A DNA stretch of 64,000 nucleotides, taken from assembly GCA_001949185.1 (NCBI GenBank), contig BDGG01000009.1, positions 927,347 to 991,346 on the forward strand. The letters run 5' to 3'. Of this stretch, positions 21,637-33,673 are shown in pieces. A program made the translations under genes and the position numbers. Under the pieces are notes generated by a model. That model saw only the letters and a program-made list of their open reading frames with translations. It searched no databases and was not told where the DNA came from. This DNA is from Ramazzottius varieornatus. Its lineage: Eukaryota > Tardigrada > Eutardigrada > Parachela > Ramazzottiidae. Each line of letters starts with the position of its first letter. The stretch's first letter is position 1.

Positions 21637-23220
21637 ATGGACGCCGTCTCGTCGCAGTCGTCGTCGACCAGCGTCCCTTTAGTGGTACGAGTGAAACGCG
21701 CGGCGGATGAGGAGCCTTTGGATGTTATCCGTCTTCTCCCACCTCGGTCGAAGATCGCCAAAGGACAGAACAATACTTTCAACCTTCATAACCTAGAGTT
21801 CAAGCACGCCGGAACTATTGAGGACAAGGTGAGAACGACTTCGCGTTCCTGATATATGAAATATAATGATCATTGAACTGTATATGACTATGCTCGGTTG
21901 CTTCACAGGAAAACCTCTCGTCGAAAACAGTAGAACTGATGGATGCAAAGAGGCCTCTCGCGGTGATTAAAGAAGAGCTAAAGGAAGAAGCTCAGCCGAA
22001 AGATGCTGGTGTTCGAGAGTCCGCCGAGCGAGAAGGGGAGACGAACGAAGTGACGAAGCCCGCTGCGTCTCTTCGGCGGAATCATCGCATGTACGCCATC
22101 TCCAAGGCGTTTCGATCAGTTTCGACATTGGATTTGGACGATATGCTGGACCCTTGGACACGTTTTTTCACCCAAGAAGAGCTACACGGTACGAAGTCCT
22201 CTGTCAAGCGGAAACTAGAAGATGAAGCTGAACCGGAAACGGCACATAAGAAGTCTTTCATACTGTGTGATCTGGAATCCTACGGCGAACACGGCGTGAA
22301 TGCGGTACGTCGAACGGTCATAAGCTGAAGACAAAACTGAAATGAAGTTTAGTACTGTTTTTCTTCTTGTAGAACTCCAGAATATCGGATGATCAATTTA
22401 CTCCTTCCGCTATAACATGCAATGATGAAGTCTTGATGGAAGTACCGACAAAGAACGAATCCGAATATGTCTACGACATCTACACTTTCGATCCATCCAG
22501 GTGAGTACATCAAGGCTATAGTCTAGAGCAGGATGGTCAGGCTGACTAATCTGGATCTTTGCAGTGTGCCAAATGGCTCTTATGACGGTGTCCTGACTGC
22601 GATGGGCGATCTAGACTACATCCTGGGAACCAGTTCCGACTCGGGTATCTGGAACGAAGTGGAGATCGAGTCTGAAAAGCTGAACAATATGGAAGACGAA
22701 GACGAAGACAGCAATGACGAAGATAATTGGCGAAACGATTACCCGGAAGAGGAGGACGGCTCTGAGGGTAAGAATATGTTTTGACAAATAAACTCGAAAA
22801 CATGACTTACTCAAGTGGCGCACGTTGTCAGTGTGATTAGCTGCAAGTGTGCGCTACCCACTTGAAAAGGATCTCGCCATGTTTGATTGTTTTCCCAAGT
22901 GGCACACGTCGTTAATGATATCGGCTGGAAGTTTGCGTCGCTTGGGAAATCAATCTTGTCGAGTGTGTTGGCGGAGCTTTCATATGAATCTCTGTTGAAG
23001 GTTGGATACAAGTTTGCATGTTTTAGGTAGCAGTGATGATTCTGGTTCGCAGACATCGGACGATGAAGACGAGATGAACGAGATAAACGAGATGAACTCT
23101 TACCGAAGGTATGAGGACATGTACGGGTTGGAGCATTCTTACGCTTCGCGCCGACGAAGACGACAGGTGGTAGAATCTGATGAATCGGGAAGCGGGAGTG
23201 AGGAGGATGACGACGACTAG
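21637..23220 (+). CDS. SLC7A6OS: RNA polymerase II nuclear-import factor (Iwr1 family), 370 aa
   Basis: Iwr1 binds assembled RNA polymerase II and carries it into the nucleus. Exons 21637-21828, 21909-22304, 22373-22500, 22565-22767 and 23027-23220 sum to 371 codons. The N-terminal PLVVRVKRAADEEPLDV matches the conserved start of the family. The Iwr1 core is YVYDIYTFDPSS followed, after a splice, by DEDSNDEDNWRNDYPEEED. The tail is very acidic (SGSGSEEDDDD). The middle adds Lys/Glu-rich linker. Intron 4 contains two palindrome copies. Only ~240 bp separate its stop from the NTE start. Confidence 0.88.
22812..22946 (-). repeat. Palindrome family, two reverse copies
   Basis: Copies at 22812-22866 and 22896-22946 in IWR1 intron 4. 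The first has four extra bases in its right arm (GCGCTACCCACTTG). Confidence 0.85.
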
Positions 23221-23460
23221 AGCATTTTGATTTCCGCTAAAATGACGAAGTGCCTTCTGTTGATCTGATTCCTTTTTTCCTTTCGACAGAAAATCCGACG
23301 CCTTCCTTGAAAATATAGCTGTATCATTGCGTATGGTTCCATGACGACGTGGAAACTTGTTTGTTGAGGTGTGAGGCTGCGTCGTATGTATGCAAAGTTG
23401 CTGTGGGAATTTGTTACGTGAGGTTTATTCATTGATCATTTTCTCCCATGGTGGCACAAA

Positions 23461-26400
23461 ATGTCCAACGAAAGTTCCAGTGGCGGTGCGATAAAGCAGA
23501 TTGGTGATCAGATTTACAAATCTTTTACGCAAAAGACCATCGAATTTCTGTCAGCGTATCCCTGGTCTTGTGTTACTGTTTTGTCCATTTTTATCGCTTA
23601 CATCGGCTACGTTTGCTCCAAGACCATCAATTCCACCAATGCCAGCAGGGTAATTTCTGGGAAGAATTCTGTTCATAAGCCATCAGTGGTCCCGCAACCG
23701 GCTCCTTCGACCGACTCCTTCACCGCCGACGAACTTCTTGGTATAGTCAACCCAGACAAGCATGTGGATGTGAGAGTCAGGCTCCTTCGTTCAGTGAGGA
23801 TTTTGGGGGACATTTTCGAAGATACCGACCTGCTGGAGATGGCGCCTAGCCTGGAGTTTGTCGAGCTGAAGACGGGCGAAGTCTTGTCTAAAGCTGGCGA
23901 CCTGGACGAATACCTGTACGTGGTACAGGAAGGAAGACTGATGATTTCCTGTACGGAATCAGTACGTCATCTGTAAGCGACGTTGTTCTTGACAAGGGTG
24001 AATCTTTAATGCCATAGTTTTCTTTGTTGTTTCTACAGAACACTCTGGCCACCCTTCCACTCAGGACTGTGGAGAAAGGCGACAGTGTTTGCTCGCTTTT
24101 GGCAGTTCTGGAAAATTTTAACGTAAGTCGGTTGACAGTCTCGTACTACAGAGTATATTAACTTAGGAAGAGCATGTTCACCTGGAGCGAAAAGATGGAA
24201 ATGGCACGACGGCAAGGAAACATGCAAGATACTTTAAGTGGCGCACTTTCTCAGCCAATGATAATGATAACATGCGTCTCGACGAAACGTAGAAGATTAG
24301 TTTCTCAAGTGGCCCACGGTTACATATTATTGGCTGCAAAAGTGCCAAGTGAGGTAACGATCCCTGTATGTTTCTTTTGCCGGGCTCTCAAATAATACTG
24401 AGATTTATTGTAATGTGTCCCCGATCTGTTCAGACTCTCAGTCCGAAGACTTCGGCTACGATAACGGCGACAACCGATAGTCTGGTGGCCAAGTTCCCCT
24501 TGTCCGCCCTGATAGCCACCGTCAAGAAAGACTCGCAGCAGATGATGCGGCTGGCTCAGCTCATCATGATGTGGATCCACCGAGTTCTCTTCCTGGCCTT
24601 GTTCAACTATCTGGGGCTTCGGCGCGACATCTTCGTCCCGTCCACGCTCGAACCAAACCTCGTACTGGACCAAGAACGGCGGATGAATCCGAACGTCAGT
24701 GGGCGCGGTTCTTTTGGCAGCGGACCTTCACCAGCTCCTCTCCCTCCCGTAACCGAGTCGTCTGACAAAGTGGAGCTCCTTACAGCGGACGCTGACTTCA
24801 AGGAAGGCCTCAAGAAAATCGTCAGGATTTTCCAGCTTGACAACGTAATTGCTTAGGTGGTGTTTTGAGAATATTACCGGTAGAAAATATATTCATTTTT
24901 ATTTTTCTTCACAGTATTCCCTGCTGGAGAGAAGGCTCAAGTACATCCGGGTTCCCGCAGAAACGGTGATAGTGCAACCCAACGAACCCGACACTCCATT
25001 GCTCTTTGTGGCGTCCGGTTGTCTTCGGGCTTGGACGAAGAAGCCGGATGACGACACGGATGAAACTATGATTGAAGTGTTCGAAGTGAACAAGGGAGAG
25101 ATGCTAGGGGGACTGGCCTTGCTGAGTGGCGAACCCATGCTCTTCCAGATCGAGACCAAGGTGATTACAAAAGTAATTGCAATTCACAGGTACTTTGCTT
25201 GCCACTCTAAAACACTCCATTTCGTTCAACATGTCTTCTTCTTGTCTTGCAGGTCGGACTTTTATGAAATACTACCGCAGAATCCTTTGCTGGTGTACGG
25301 CGTGGCGCAGACGGAAATCTACCGGCTACACAAGTTCGTCCGAAAGATCGACTTCGGTCTCGTTTGGGCACATGTTCTGTCCGGTAAAGCTCTGTATCAA
25401 AAAGGTACCGTCCACACTTCGTTCTGACGGCAGCGTTAAACTATACGAGAGCTCGGCAAAGAACTTCCACTCGATCGTTTTTCCCAGTGGCGCACGCTTC
25501 CAGCTAATAACACCGAGTGCATGCGCCACTTCGGAAGCCATCTGGGATTGAGTTCCTAAGTGGCGCACGTTTTAGTGTTATTGGCTGGAAGCGTGCGCCG
25601 CTTCAGCAAACAATTTTGCCGAGTTCTTTTGCCCAGCTTTCACAACTGTTGTCTCGTATGAGTTCCATGGCCGCTTTTCAGTTTTCTCGTTTCAGATGAC
25701 AACGCAAACTGTCTTTTCATCGTGGTTGCCGGACGCCTTCGGTCCATACTGACTCTGGAAAACGGTGGACAACGCGTCAGCGATTACTGTCGGGGTGACC
25801 TGGTTGGTTAGTAGTCTCTTGGGAATACGTGGGAGGAAACCAGAAGCTTAAAATGGTTGTCGTTCTTTTCAGGGCTTGTGGAGATATCAGTGAATCGGAA
25901 GCGACAAACTACCGTATTTGCCATGCGCGACTCGGAGGTTGTGATTCTGCCCCTGGACTTGTTACATGTCATTCGAGCTGGCCATCCTAACGTCGTCAGT
26001 CGACTGGTCAAGTACCTGAGTACCAATATTGTTCTAAATATGGATCAGCAAGAGCAAAATAGCGTCGCTGAAGGTCTTGCCCAGTCCGTTGCAAGACCCG
26101 AAACTCTCACAACCATCGCGGTTGTCCCTTGTGATAACGCCTCTCCTCTCTCAGGGTTCGCTTCAGAACTCGAGGTAAACGTAGAACGGCAAAATTTCAC
26201 CGCTGCTTGAAATAACGGGTATCATCTTAATCACGTCTATCACGCACCTGCAGAACACGTATACAGTAGGCTAACGGTCAACGGTATGCAGGTCTGTGCA
26301 ACTTGGTCGCAGTTCTTACACAGAATCAACGCATACTGTACGTATTTCACAAAATTACATACTAAGGGCTTACAAAGATAGATTACAACGCTGGTGTAAT

Positions 26401-29400
26401 TGGCTCCACCCATGGGCAGATGAAGCAAAGCTTAACCAACATCCCAAGTGCGCTGTGCTCTCCTCCAAACTTTCAAATGTCACTTCCATGATGAAGTTTC
26501 TTGCCACTGGTCCAACTGGTGAGTGTATGGTGATTCCTCCGACATCAAAGATCTCATAATCCTCTGATCGTCCTTACCTGCATTGCGGGGCTTTCAGAGC
26601 GAGAGCCGTTACACCGCTTTCCTAGCTGGTCAAAAAAATTCTCTGGGCGTAGCCACCAAAGTAGCTGGTGGAATTACATCACCAAGTCAGCTTTGTCTTT
26701 GTAAGCCCTTACTGTACGAGGAATTTTTAACTTTTTCAAACAGTATGGTGATGTGTGAAACAGGTCTCGACGATACCTGTTTGACAAGGAAGTTCAAAGT
26801 GAGTACATGACACAGAGAGCTTTGTTTCAGCTGGCATTCAACAGTATCTGCAAAACAATGCGCCTGACCAGCGAGGATGTCCGGAAGAACATTGGCAGTC
26901 GAGCGCTCCAGCCAGTTGGTGCAGCTCGCCTCTCCGCCTGGCTTTCGCAAAAGGAAGACGAATATAGAATAGTTTTGTACCAGAGTGACGCCACGTTAAC
27001 ACCTTGGACGCTCCGCTGTCTGCGGCAGGCCGACTGTGTACTGATGGTCGGCTACGGAGATGAGGCTCCGGACTTTAATGACATCGGAAAGTTTCTGCTA
27101 GGTACAGCAGATAAGCTCCGAGGCCGGAAAGATTTGGTCTTACTGCATAAACTCAGCGGTCCCAACGTCCTAACAACCCGAACTTGGATCGATGCTCATC
27201 CGTGGATATCGTTGCATCACCACATCGCCTGTCCTGATCGAATGTTTCACACGAGGTTACCAAGGCTCTCCCAGTCAGGTTTGTTATGGTCGACCAGCTA
27301 GCAATGACAGCTCGGTGACTGAACTGGGGAAGGTCGCTGTTTCAAGTGGCGCAAGTTTGCGGTGCTAACGGCTGAAAAGATGCGCCACTTCCAACAATAT
27401 TGCCCAGTTTGATTGTTTCCCAAGTGGCGCATCTTCTCTGTGTGGCTAACCGAGAGCCTGCGTGACTTGTCGAGTTCGTTTGTCCACGTCCCAGGTAGGT
27501 TGCGTGACTTGACTGATGGCTTGACTGTTGCAGGTCTTCGACCCAGAGCGGCCACGATGGACTTTCCTCACACCGCCGATAAACATTCAGACTTTTCCCG
27601 GTTAGCTCGGATCCTTACCGGCACAGCCGTCGGTCTGGTCCTCGGCGGTGGTGGTGCTCGAGGTTTTTCCCACGTGGGGATGATTGAAAGTTTGCTGGAA
27701 GAAGGTATTCCGATCGACATGATTGGCGGTGTCAGTATGGGGGCCTTTGTCTCAGCCCTGTGGGCTCTTTACCGCGACCTGCCCGAAGTGCGCAGACGCT
27801 GCAAGATATGGGCGCAATCTATGGGGAACCCCTGGAATGTCTTCCGGGAAATCACCTACCCTTACATGGCGCTTTTCAGTGGAAAGCTGTACAACCAGTT
27901 TGTCAGGGCCGGTGTCGGGGATGTCCAGATCGAACAGTTGTGGATACCCTACTTTTGCGCCTCGTGTGACATCACCGATGTCGCTTTGCGGGTCCACACT
28001 CGCGGCGACCTGTGGAGATACGGTAAATCGCTACGCATCATCCTTTCGGTTTTTTATGTCAGGCGAAATTCACTTTTTGATTTCCCGTTTACCAAACAGT
28101 GGTGAGTGAAATGGAAAACCGGCAAACGAAACGTGCAGGATTATTGCGCACGTTTTCATTGTTATCGGCTGAGAACGTGCGCCACTTGGAAAACGATCCT
28201 GTGCGGTTTGCTTGCCGGCTTCCATATTACGGCTATCCATGATCCTAACGAAAACGCGCTTGCAGCACGGGCTAGTATGACTGTCGTTGGTTACTTCCCG
28301 CCCATTTGTGATCCGGAAGACGGTGAGTACAAGACTTGCATGTCTCTCCAGCAAAGCTTCTGGTCTCAAATGCAGTAAAATTGACGAAAACTTTGTTTCT
28401 CCAGGACATTTATTAGTGGATGGCGGATATATGGTAACTAAGATGAGCCCGTTACCCCATCATCATCGTTGAAATCATCTATTCGGATTAGTGCTAATTG
28501 CCTTTGGTCTCTCTTGCAGAACAACGTTCCTGCCGATGTGATGCGTCAGCGAGGTGCCGGTATCATCCTGGCCGTCGATGTCGGTGGAGAAGCCTCTCAC
28601 CAAACTTACCACTTTGGAGACGACTTCAATGGGTGGATTTCTTTGAAGCAACGCTTTTGGCCGTGGGGAGAGCCCTTGAAGGTGCCGGACATAACGGAGA
28701 TCCAGTCGCGGCTGGCCTATGTCCGTTCCATTTCCATCCTGGCCGCACTAAAGCAGTCCCGATGGTGCAACTACATTCGACCGGCCATAGCCACATTTCA
28801 AACACTGGAGTTCCACTCCTATGATGAGATCGTCGATATCGGGTACTACTTTGGCAAACAGACTTTCACGCCCCGAGGACCACTTCGTCTCAAGTTGGTC
28901 GAAATGAGGCGACAACTGCTGACGACCAGCTTCGGTCTGTTCATCGCACATCGACGGCCTCAGCCAGTACTTGGAGCCTACCTAAATGACTTGTAAGAGT
29001 AGCGAATGAAATTTTATCAAGTTCCAGCTGAGCAATAAATACATTAAATGATCAAATAGTGGAAACAAAACTAAATAATAGAATATCAAGTCTGTTTGAC
29101 CGGAATAAGATGAACAGATAAGTTGGGAGGCGAGCGGAAGAAACGCGAAAACTTGACAGAAATGTTTTTTCAAGTGGCGCACGTTTCTATCGTTACTGGC
29201 TGGAAGTGTGCGCCACTTGAAAAACGACGTATCGAGTCTGATTGTTTTTCTATGTGGCGCACGTTCTCAGTTTTTTTGGCTAGTTGCGTGCGCCACTTGG
29301 AAAAACGATAGTATACCTTGCGTTCGCCGACCACTCTAGTTTATCTGTTATTACATTCAGAGCTTCGTACGCGAAGATTCCGAGTTCGGACGGGGAGACT

Positions 29401-29643
29401 TCTGAAGAGAAGCGTCGGTTTCGCAGTGGAACGTTAACCGAGAGGAATTCCAGTCTGCCGGATCCTGAGATGCTCGACCGTCCTCGTTCGTCAGATGTCA
29501 TCGGCCTGAAGCCTTCCCATTCCTTCTGGGACGATGTACAAGTCACAGAATCACAAGCCAGGACAGCGGTGCAAGCCATCCCCATGCGCTTGTCCAGAAT
29601 GAACCCCGAGAGCTTTTTGTCTGTTCCTAAAAAAACTCCTTGA
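23461..29643 (+). CDS. PNPLA6/7: Neuropathy target esterase / Swiss cheese lysophospholipase, 1204 aa
   Basis: ER-membrane phospholipase that deacylates (lyso)phosphatidylcholine. Thirteen exons: 23461-23961, 24039-24122, 24434-24844, 24915-25189, 25253-25404, 25696-25806, 25873-26174, 26831-27278, 27534-28022, 28266-28322, 28405-28433, 28520-28992 and 29361-29643, exactly 1205 codons. One N-terminal transmembrane segment (VTVLSIFIAYIGYVC), then three cyclic-nucleotide-binding-like domains. The patatin domain has oxyanion loop VLGGGGARG, nucleophile elbow GVSMG and catalytic Asp in VDGGY. SDFSRLARILTG and DITEIQSRLAYV are family hallmarks. Exon 11 is only 29 nt. A GTAAGA donor inside the penultimate exon adds the 94-residue tail; without it the protein stops at 28996. 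Confidence 0.96.
24234..24354. repeat. Palindrome family, one forward and one reverse copy
   Basis: Diverged copies at 24234-24280 (right arm lost) and 24304-24354 in NTE intron 2. Confidence 0.65.
25483..25605. repeat. Palindrome family, opposed pair
   Basis: Forward copy 25483-25533 and reverse copy 25557-25605 in NTE intron 5, with outer arms GCTCGGCAAAGAACTTCCACTCG and GCCGAGTTCTTTTGCCCAGC at the ends. Confidence 0.88.
27344..27469 (-). repeat. Palindrome family, two reverse copies
   Basis: Copies at 27344-27391 and 27420-27469 in NTE intron 8. Confidence 0.85.
28141..28189 (-). repeat. Palindrome family copy
   Basis: In NTE intron 9; left arm truncated to TTGCGCACG, flanked by GGCAAACGAAACGTGCAGG and GCGGTTTGCTTGCCGGC. 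Confidence 0.75.
29171..29300 (-). repeat. Palindrome family, two reverse copies
   Basis: Copies at 29171-29220 and 29251-29300 in NTE intron 12, just before the last acceptor. Consensus arms. Confidence 0.9.
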
Positions 29644-30019
29644 CGCAAGTCTGTTCTTTCGTCTTTTGTTTGTTTTAATAATACTCGAAGGACTCTCCTT
29701 TCTGGGGCCTTTCGGTGATTATGCCATTTCATACTGTTCATGGTTCTTTTTCCACATCCTTTCAATGTTTGCCAAGTATTTGCTCTGGAGCTCCGATTGA
29801 ATGCTACCGTCCTTGTACATTTTCGCTCGAATGAATGTGGTAATATTTGCTCCGTTGAAAATGTGTTTCTTTCAAAAGCTAGTTGTTCCCACAACACACT
29901 CTAATCCCCACATTCTCTTTTGACGCTCGAGTAGCCTCAGAAAGCCAGCATCTGCAGGCTGATGAATGTTTAATTTGGCTTTCCTCCATAGATTTCACAC
30001 TGGATGACTCCGCCCAAGC
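29644..30019. other. NTE 3' flank
   Basis: No gene or palindrome copy seen; presumably 3' UTR (TTTAATAATAC near 29675). Confidence 0.4.
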
Positions 30020-30262
30020 TTACAAGCAGCTCTTATGATAAGCAGGTCTTTCTGGCGCGAACTCGTCGTAAGTCACTGGGGCGGGCTCTTCCTTGAGAAG
30101 AGCAACCAGGAAGTTGAGTATAGTGGATTTCGTGACAGTAGAGCGAAATAGGCTGCAATCTGTGCGCCAAAGATTCATGAAGAAATTTGTGGCGGGCGAC
30201 AGGATGAAGAATAGGGGGTGGGTCGCTGCGTGCAGGACAAGTCGCTGCGTGAACAAAGACAC
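30020..30262 (-). CDS. Possible small membrane-protein exon (~80 codons)
   Basis: Open minus-strand frame ending AYHKSCL-stop. It has a hydrophobic run (LFFILSPATNFFMNLW) and a Pro/Tyr/Glu tail (EEPAPVTYDEFAPERP). No ATG lies in this frame, so an upstream exon is needed. A weak acceptor TTTTAAAAG sits at about 30282. A second minus frame is also open here, which weakens the case. Product not recognised. Confidence 0.25.
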   Translation of the reverse strand: MSLFTQRLVLHAATHPLFFILSPATNFFMNLWRTDCSLFRSTVTKSTILNFLVALLKEEPAPVTYDEFAPERPAYHKSCL

Positions 30263-30427
30263 GGCGAGAAAAACGGCCTTTTAAAATGAATGTGAAGCCT
30301 GTCTCAACCGGTGCAGTCATCCATCACTGACGCCAAATTCGTGCCGATGCTCAACTCCTTGTCACATCCCACATTGCTGTTCTTGCAGACGGGACGTCGG
30401 CAAATGATTTCACCCAGATCGTTTTTC

Positions 30428-30557
30428 CCAAGTGGCGCACACTTCAAGCCCATCACAATGAAACAATGCGCCACTTTGCCAAACTAACTCGACCACATCG
30501 CTTTTTCAAGTGGCGCACGCTCTCAGCCAAGACCAACGAGAACGTGCGCCACTTGAG
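30428..30557 (+). repeat. Palindrome family, two forward copies
   Basis: Copies at 30428-30476 and 30507-30557, intergenic between NTE and the first RASL10-like gene. Confidence 0.88.
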
Positions 30558-30970
30558 TTGAAGATGACGGGTGAAACTAACCGCCGACGTCCCAGATGCT
30601 TCCAGTCTTTCCAGTTGAACCAACTAATTCTTGCACTCGATCCTGGGCGTCGCGGACTGACAGCGCCGCTAGCGTGTACACACGCTCTGGTTCAATCAGT
30701 TCTCGCTCGAAAGGCAATTCGAAAGGACTTGCGCTCGAATTCATCTCCTCACTTGACTATGTGTTCCTTTGTAGGTACTTGAAAGTGTATCAAGTCTCTC
30801 AGTTCTGGCTTTCACCTTTTCCGCCCCTAGGACTCTTCACTTATGCCTTTCCGGATATTACAAACCCATCTTGATCTGTTGATCAGACGGCTCATTTCTC
30901 TGGAGTTTGAATGAACCGGACGAAGGGAACCGCAGCGGCAATTATACCGGAACCGGAATGCTTACCTCAG

Positions 30971-32065
30971 ATGACCATCTTGGTTCTTGGTTCTCCAGCT
31001 TCAGGTGCGCAGTCCACAGCCTCTTCTGACGATTTGTTCTAGTGGATCATAGTGATGATCTATGCAGAATACTGTATAATAATCTCCTTCGCATAATCAG
31101 ATGGAAGGCCGGTAAGCAAAGCGTTCAAAATGTTTTCCCAAGTCGCGCAAGCTCATCACTAGTAACAATACAAAAGTGCGCCACTTGGAAAATGATCTGG
31201 CACGCTACGTTTACCGGCCGTTGAAACCAGAGTTCCACCCGCAGAGTGTCTCGACATGCCAGATATACTGTATTTCATCAATTTACCGTTCTCTTTTCAG
31301 AATAATGATAAACTAATACTACCACGTTATTCGATATGAAGAGTTCCCGGATTTTCTCTGCCACAGTGTCACATTTTCCCGTGAATTTTATTAAGTTTTA
31401 ATCTGTTTTGAACTTGTGGATTTTCAGGGAAGTCTCAGGTGATTAGCCAGTTCGTCAATTGTGATTACACGGAAACGTATCATCCGACGCAGAGCCTAAA
31501 AACCCACTACGCTACTGCGAGCTTCAACGAGCGAGTTTACCCACTGGCCATCGTGGACCTGCCGCACACATGGCGGAACGGTTCCAAAAGTCCAGTGCAA
31601 AACTACGAGTCCATAGCGGCAGATGCCTACATCTTCGTCATCGATGTTACAAGTGAAGATTCATTTGGCTATGTCCGTCGATTGAGGGACCAAATGGTGG
31701 AGACTTCTGAAGGACTGCGAAGCAGGCGGGCCGGAAGTAACGCTTTCCACCCCAGCGGTAACTCCAGTAGCACAGGTGGCAGCGCTTTGGCTATCCCCTT
31801 GGTCGTCATGGGCAATAAGTACGATCTCCTCTTCGCCGCCGGCGGGCATTTATCCCGACGCTACACGGAAATGGTCTACATGATCAAGAAACACTGGGCA
31901 GCCCACTATGTGGAGTGTTCAGCCAAAAGCAACTGGCAAGTTCTTCTGGCCTTCAAAACTTTGACGAAATTGATTGATACCAAACTATATGGCAACCAGT
32001 CTGGTTCAGGAGTTCTTCTGATGCCGAGTACCATATTGAAAAAGAGTCGCTGTATTACCTGCTGA
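30971..32065 (+). CDS. Ras-like GTPase, RASL10 family, copy 1, 223 aa
   Basis: Small GTPase of the RASL10 group (poorly characterised, plasma-membrane type). Exons 30971-31004 and 31428-32065; the splice falls inside the P-loop GSPASGKS. G3 is atypical: IVDLPHTW replaces DxxG. G4 is NKYD and G5 SAKSNW, within HYVECSAKSNWQVLL, nearly the RASL10 sequence. ADAYIFVIDVTSEDSFGYV is also RASL10-like. It ends KKSRCITC, a CAAX box for prenylation with a preceding basic stretch. It faces a paralogue at 33674-34803. The intron holds one palindrome copy. Confidence 0.85.
31139..31188 (+). repeat. Palindrome family copy
   Basis: In the single intron of RASL10-like copy 1, flanked by GCCGGTAAGCAAAGCG and CGTTTACCGGCC. 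Confidence 0.82.
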
Positions 32066-32538
32066 ATAATTCCTCTAAGATTTTGCTAATCTCGTCACAA
32101 CTTTTCATAAAGGTTTCTTGAAAGTTTTTTGTTGTCGGCGGTTTCTCCGATCTCATGTTTCCAGCTGCATACCGAGACTGAAGCGGTGCTGTACATTCCA
32201 CTGCAGGTGGCGCACGAGGCGAAGCTCCGCACAAGCGCACCGGACGTTTTTCTCTGCGAATATCGGTTTGCGTCGTCTGGTAAAATCAATCGAAATTGAT
32301 TATAAGATCGTATCACACAAAGTAAGGACTATAGAGAATTTGGAGACAAGTTTTGGAAAACATTAAAGTACGATCTGGTAGTAACGCAATGCGTAGTACA
32401 CACTGGCCAGAATAATTTATCCAATAGGCAAATAAATTAACACGCTATCATTCGTGCATGCAACAGACCCCGGGAACCACATTAACTATGGCTCGCTAGG
32501 CTTTCTGGAGCCATTCTGGCAACAATAAGGCACTTGAG

Positions 32539-32571
32539 CAAGTGGAAAGTCGTTCCAGGATGTGCCACTTG
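32539..32571. repeat. Remnant of the palindrome family
   Basis: AAGTGGAAAGTCGTTCCAGGATGTGCCACTT keeps the outermost bases of both arms only. Confidence 0.4.
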
Positions 32572-32827
32572 ATACGATAGCGTGGCAATCTTCCCTCTCA
32601 CTGAATGTTGCATTTGTGGCTTTTGAAGGTCCGTCGAATGTGGAAACCATCGGAATGATGAGCTCGAGCCCGAGCCGCGGCTGATTGTTCGATCTGGTAC
32701 TGTTCGATGATGGAATGAAAGAGTCCGACAATATGGAAATTCTTCTTTGCCGAACACTGCAATCGAGGAGAAAAAAGAAATCAGAGGAACTGTTGTAGAG
32801 CTCGGCAAAGAAAGCCGACCAGAACTT

Positions 32828-32931
32828 CCCAAGTGGCGCACCCTTCCAGTCAATGACACTGAGAAGGTGCGCCACCCGATCCAAGTGGTGCACCTTTTCA
32901 GTGTTGTTGGCTGGCGTGGTGCGCCACTTGG
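32828..32931. repeat. Palindrome family, directly abutting pair
   Basis: Forward copy 32828-32877 and reverse copy 32881-32931 almost touch, with no ~30-bp spacer, unlike the other pairs. Confidence 0.88.
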
Positions 32932-33070
32932 TTGTGGCTGAATTCACTAGCCGCGACGTCCCAATGTATAATACTAGTGTTGACGCTTCTTGTTACGCCG
33001 ACGCTCTATGCTTTCTTTGTGAGCCCATTAAAGTTGTCCCAGTCTGTGCCACACCCAGAGAACCAGCCTA

Positions 33071-33103
33071 GGGAAGGGAAGGGAAGGGAAGGGAAGGGAA
33101 GGA
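33071..33103. repeat. (GGGAA)n polypurine tract
   Basis: Six or so GGGAA units in the spacer between convergent genes. Confidence 0.95.
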
Positions 33104-33358
33104 AGTACGAGTAACCCCTTGTCTGGCACAAAATCACTTTCTGTGTTAGCACACAAAAGCGCCTCTTGACAACTTCAAGAGCCGGCACAAAAATCGATCC
33201 TGACAGGAAAATATCAACACAAAGTTGATCCGACAGAAAATCTCCCAGGCAAAGCTGACTCTGCTGCATGCGGCAAAAACTAATGCAGATGAAAAAAAAT
33301 TACACGAACAGCCAGATAATCTCGAAAGCCGGCAAACGAAATGTACAGCATCGCCGTT

Positions 33359-33408
33359 CAAGTGGCGCACATTTTCGTTGTTATTGCTAAGACGGGTGCG
33401 CCACTGGC
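33359..33408 (-). repeat. Palindrome family copy
   Basis: Flanked by GAAAGCCGGCAAACGAAATG and GTTTTGCTGGCCAGC, a slightly different outer arm. Confidence 0.85.
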
Positions 33409-33673
33409 TGTAACAATCTGTGTGTTTTGCTGGCCAGCCTCCTGTTGAGCGCCGCCAAAAAAGACGCGACACATGACCTTACCTCAACATAAGGAAGCTT
33501 CCATTGCTTCTGTACCTATAATTATAAGATAACAATATTAATTTCATCATGCGTGTCTTCCGATTAAGACCATAAATAGACCGGTTTTATTCATAGAGAG
33601 AAATTAGTACTGTTATATCTGAGAGAATATTCAGTAGTAGGTGAACCCGAATGTTTTCCACAATTAGAAAAGT

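Larger units (their letters stand above)
32066..33673. other. Spacer between the convergent RASL10-like genes
   Basis: 1.6 kb without a supported gene. It holds palindrome copies, a (GGGAA)n tract and the two 3' UTRs. Confidence 0.6.

Noticed and set aside
30093-30284. Plus-strand ORF opposite the small membrane-protein candidate
   Set aside because: Charged, featureless frame; the minus strand is the more protein-like reading.
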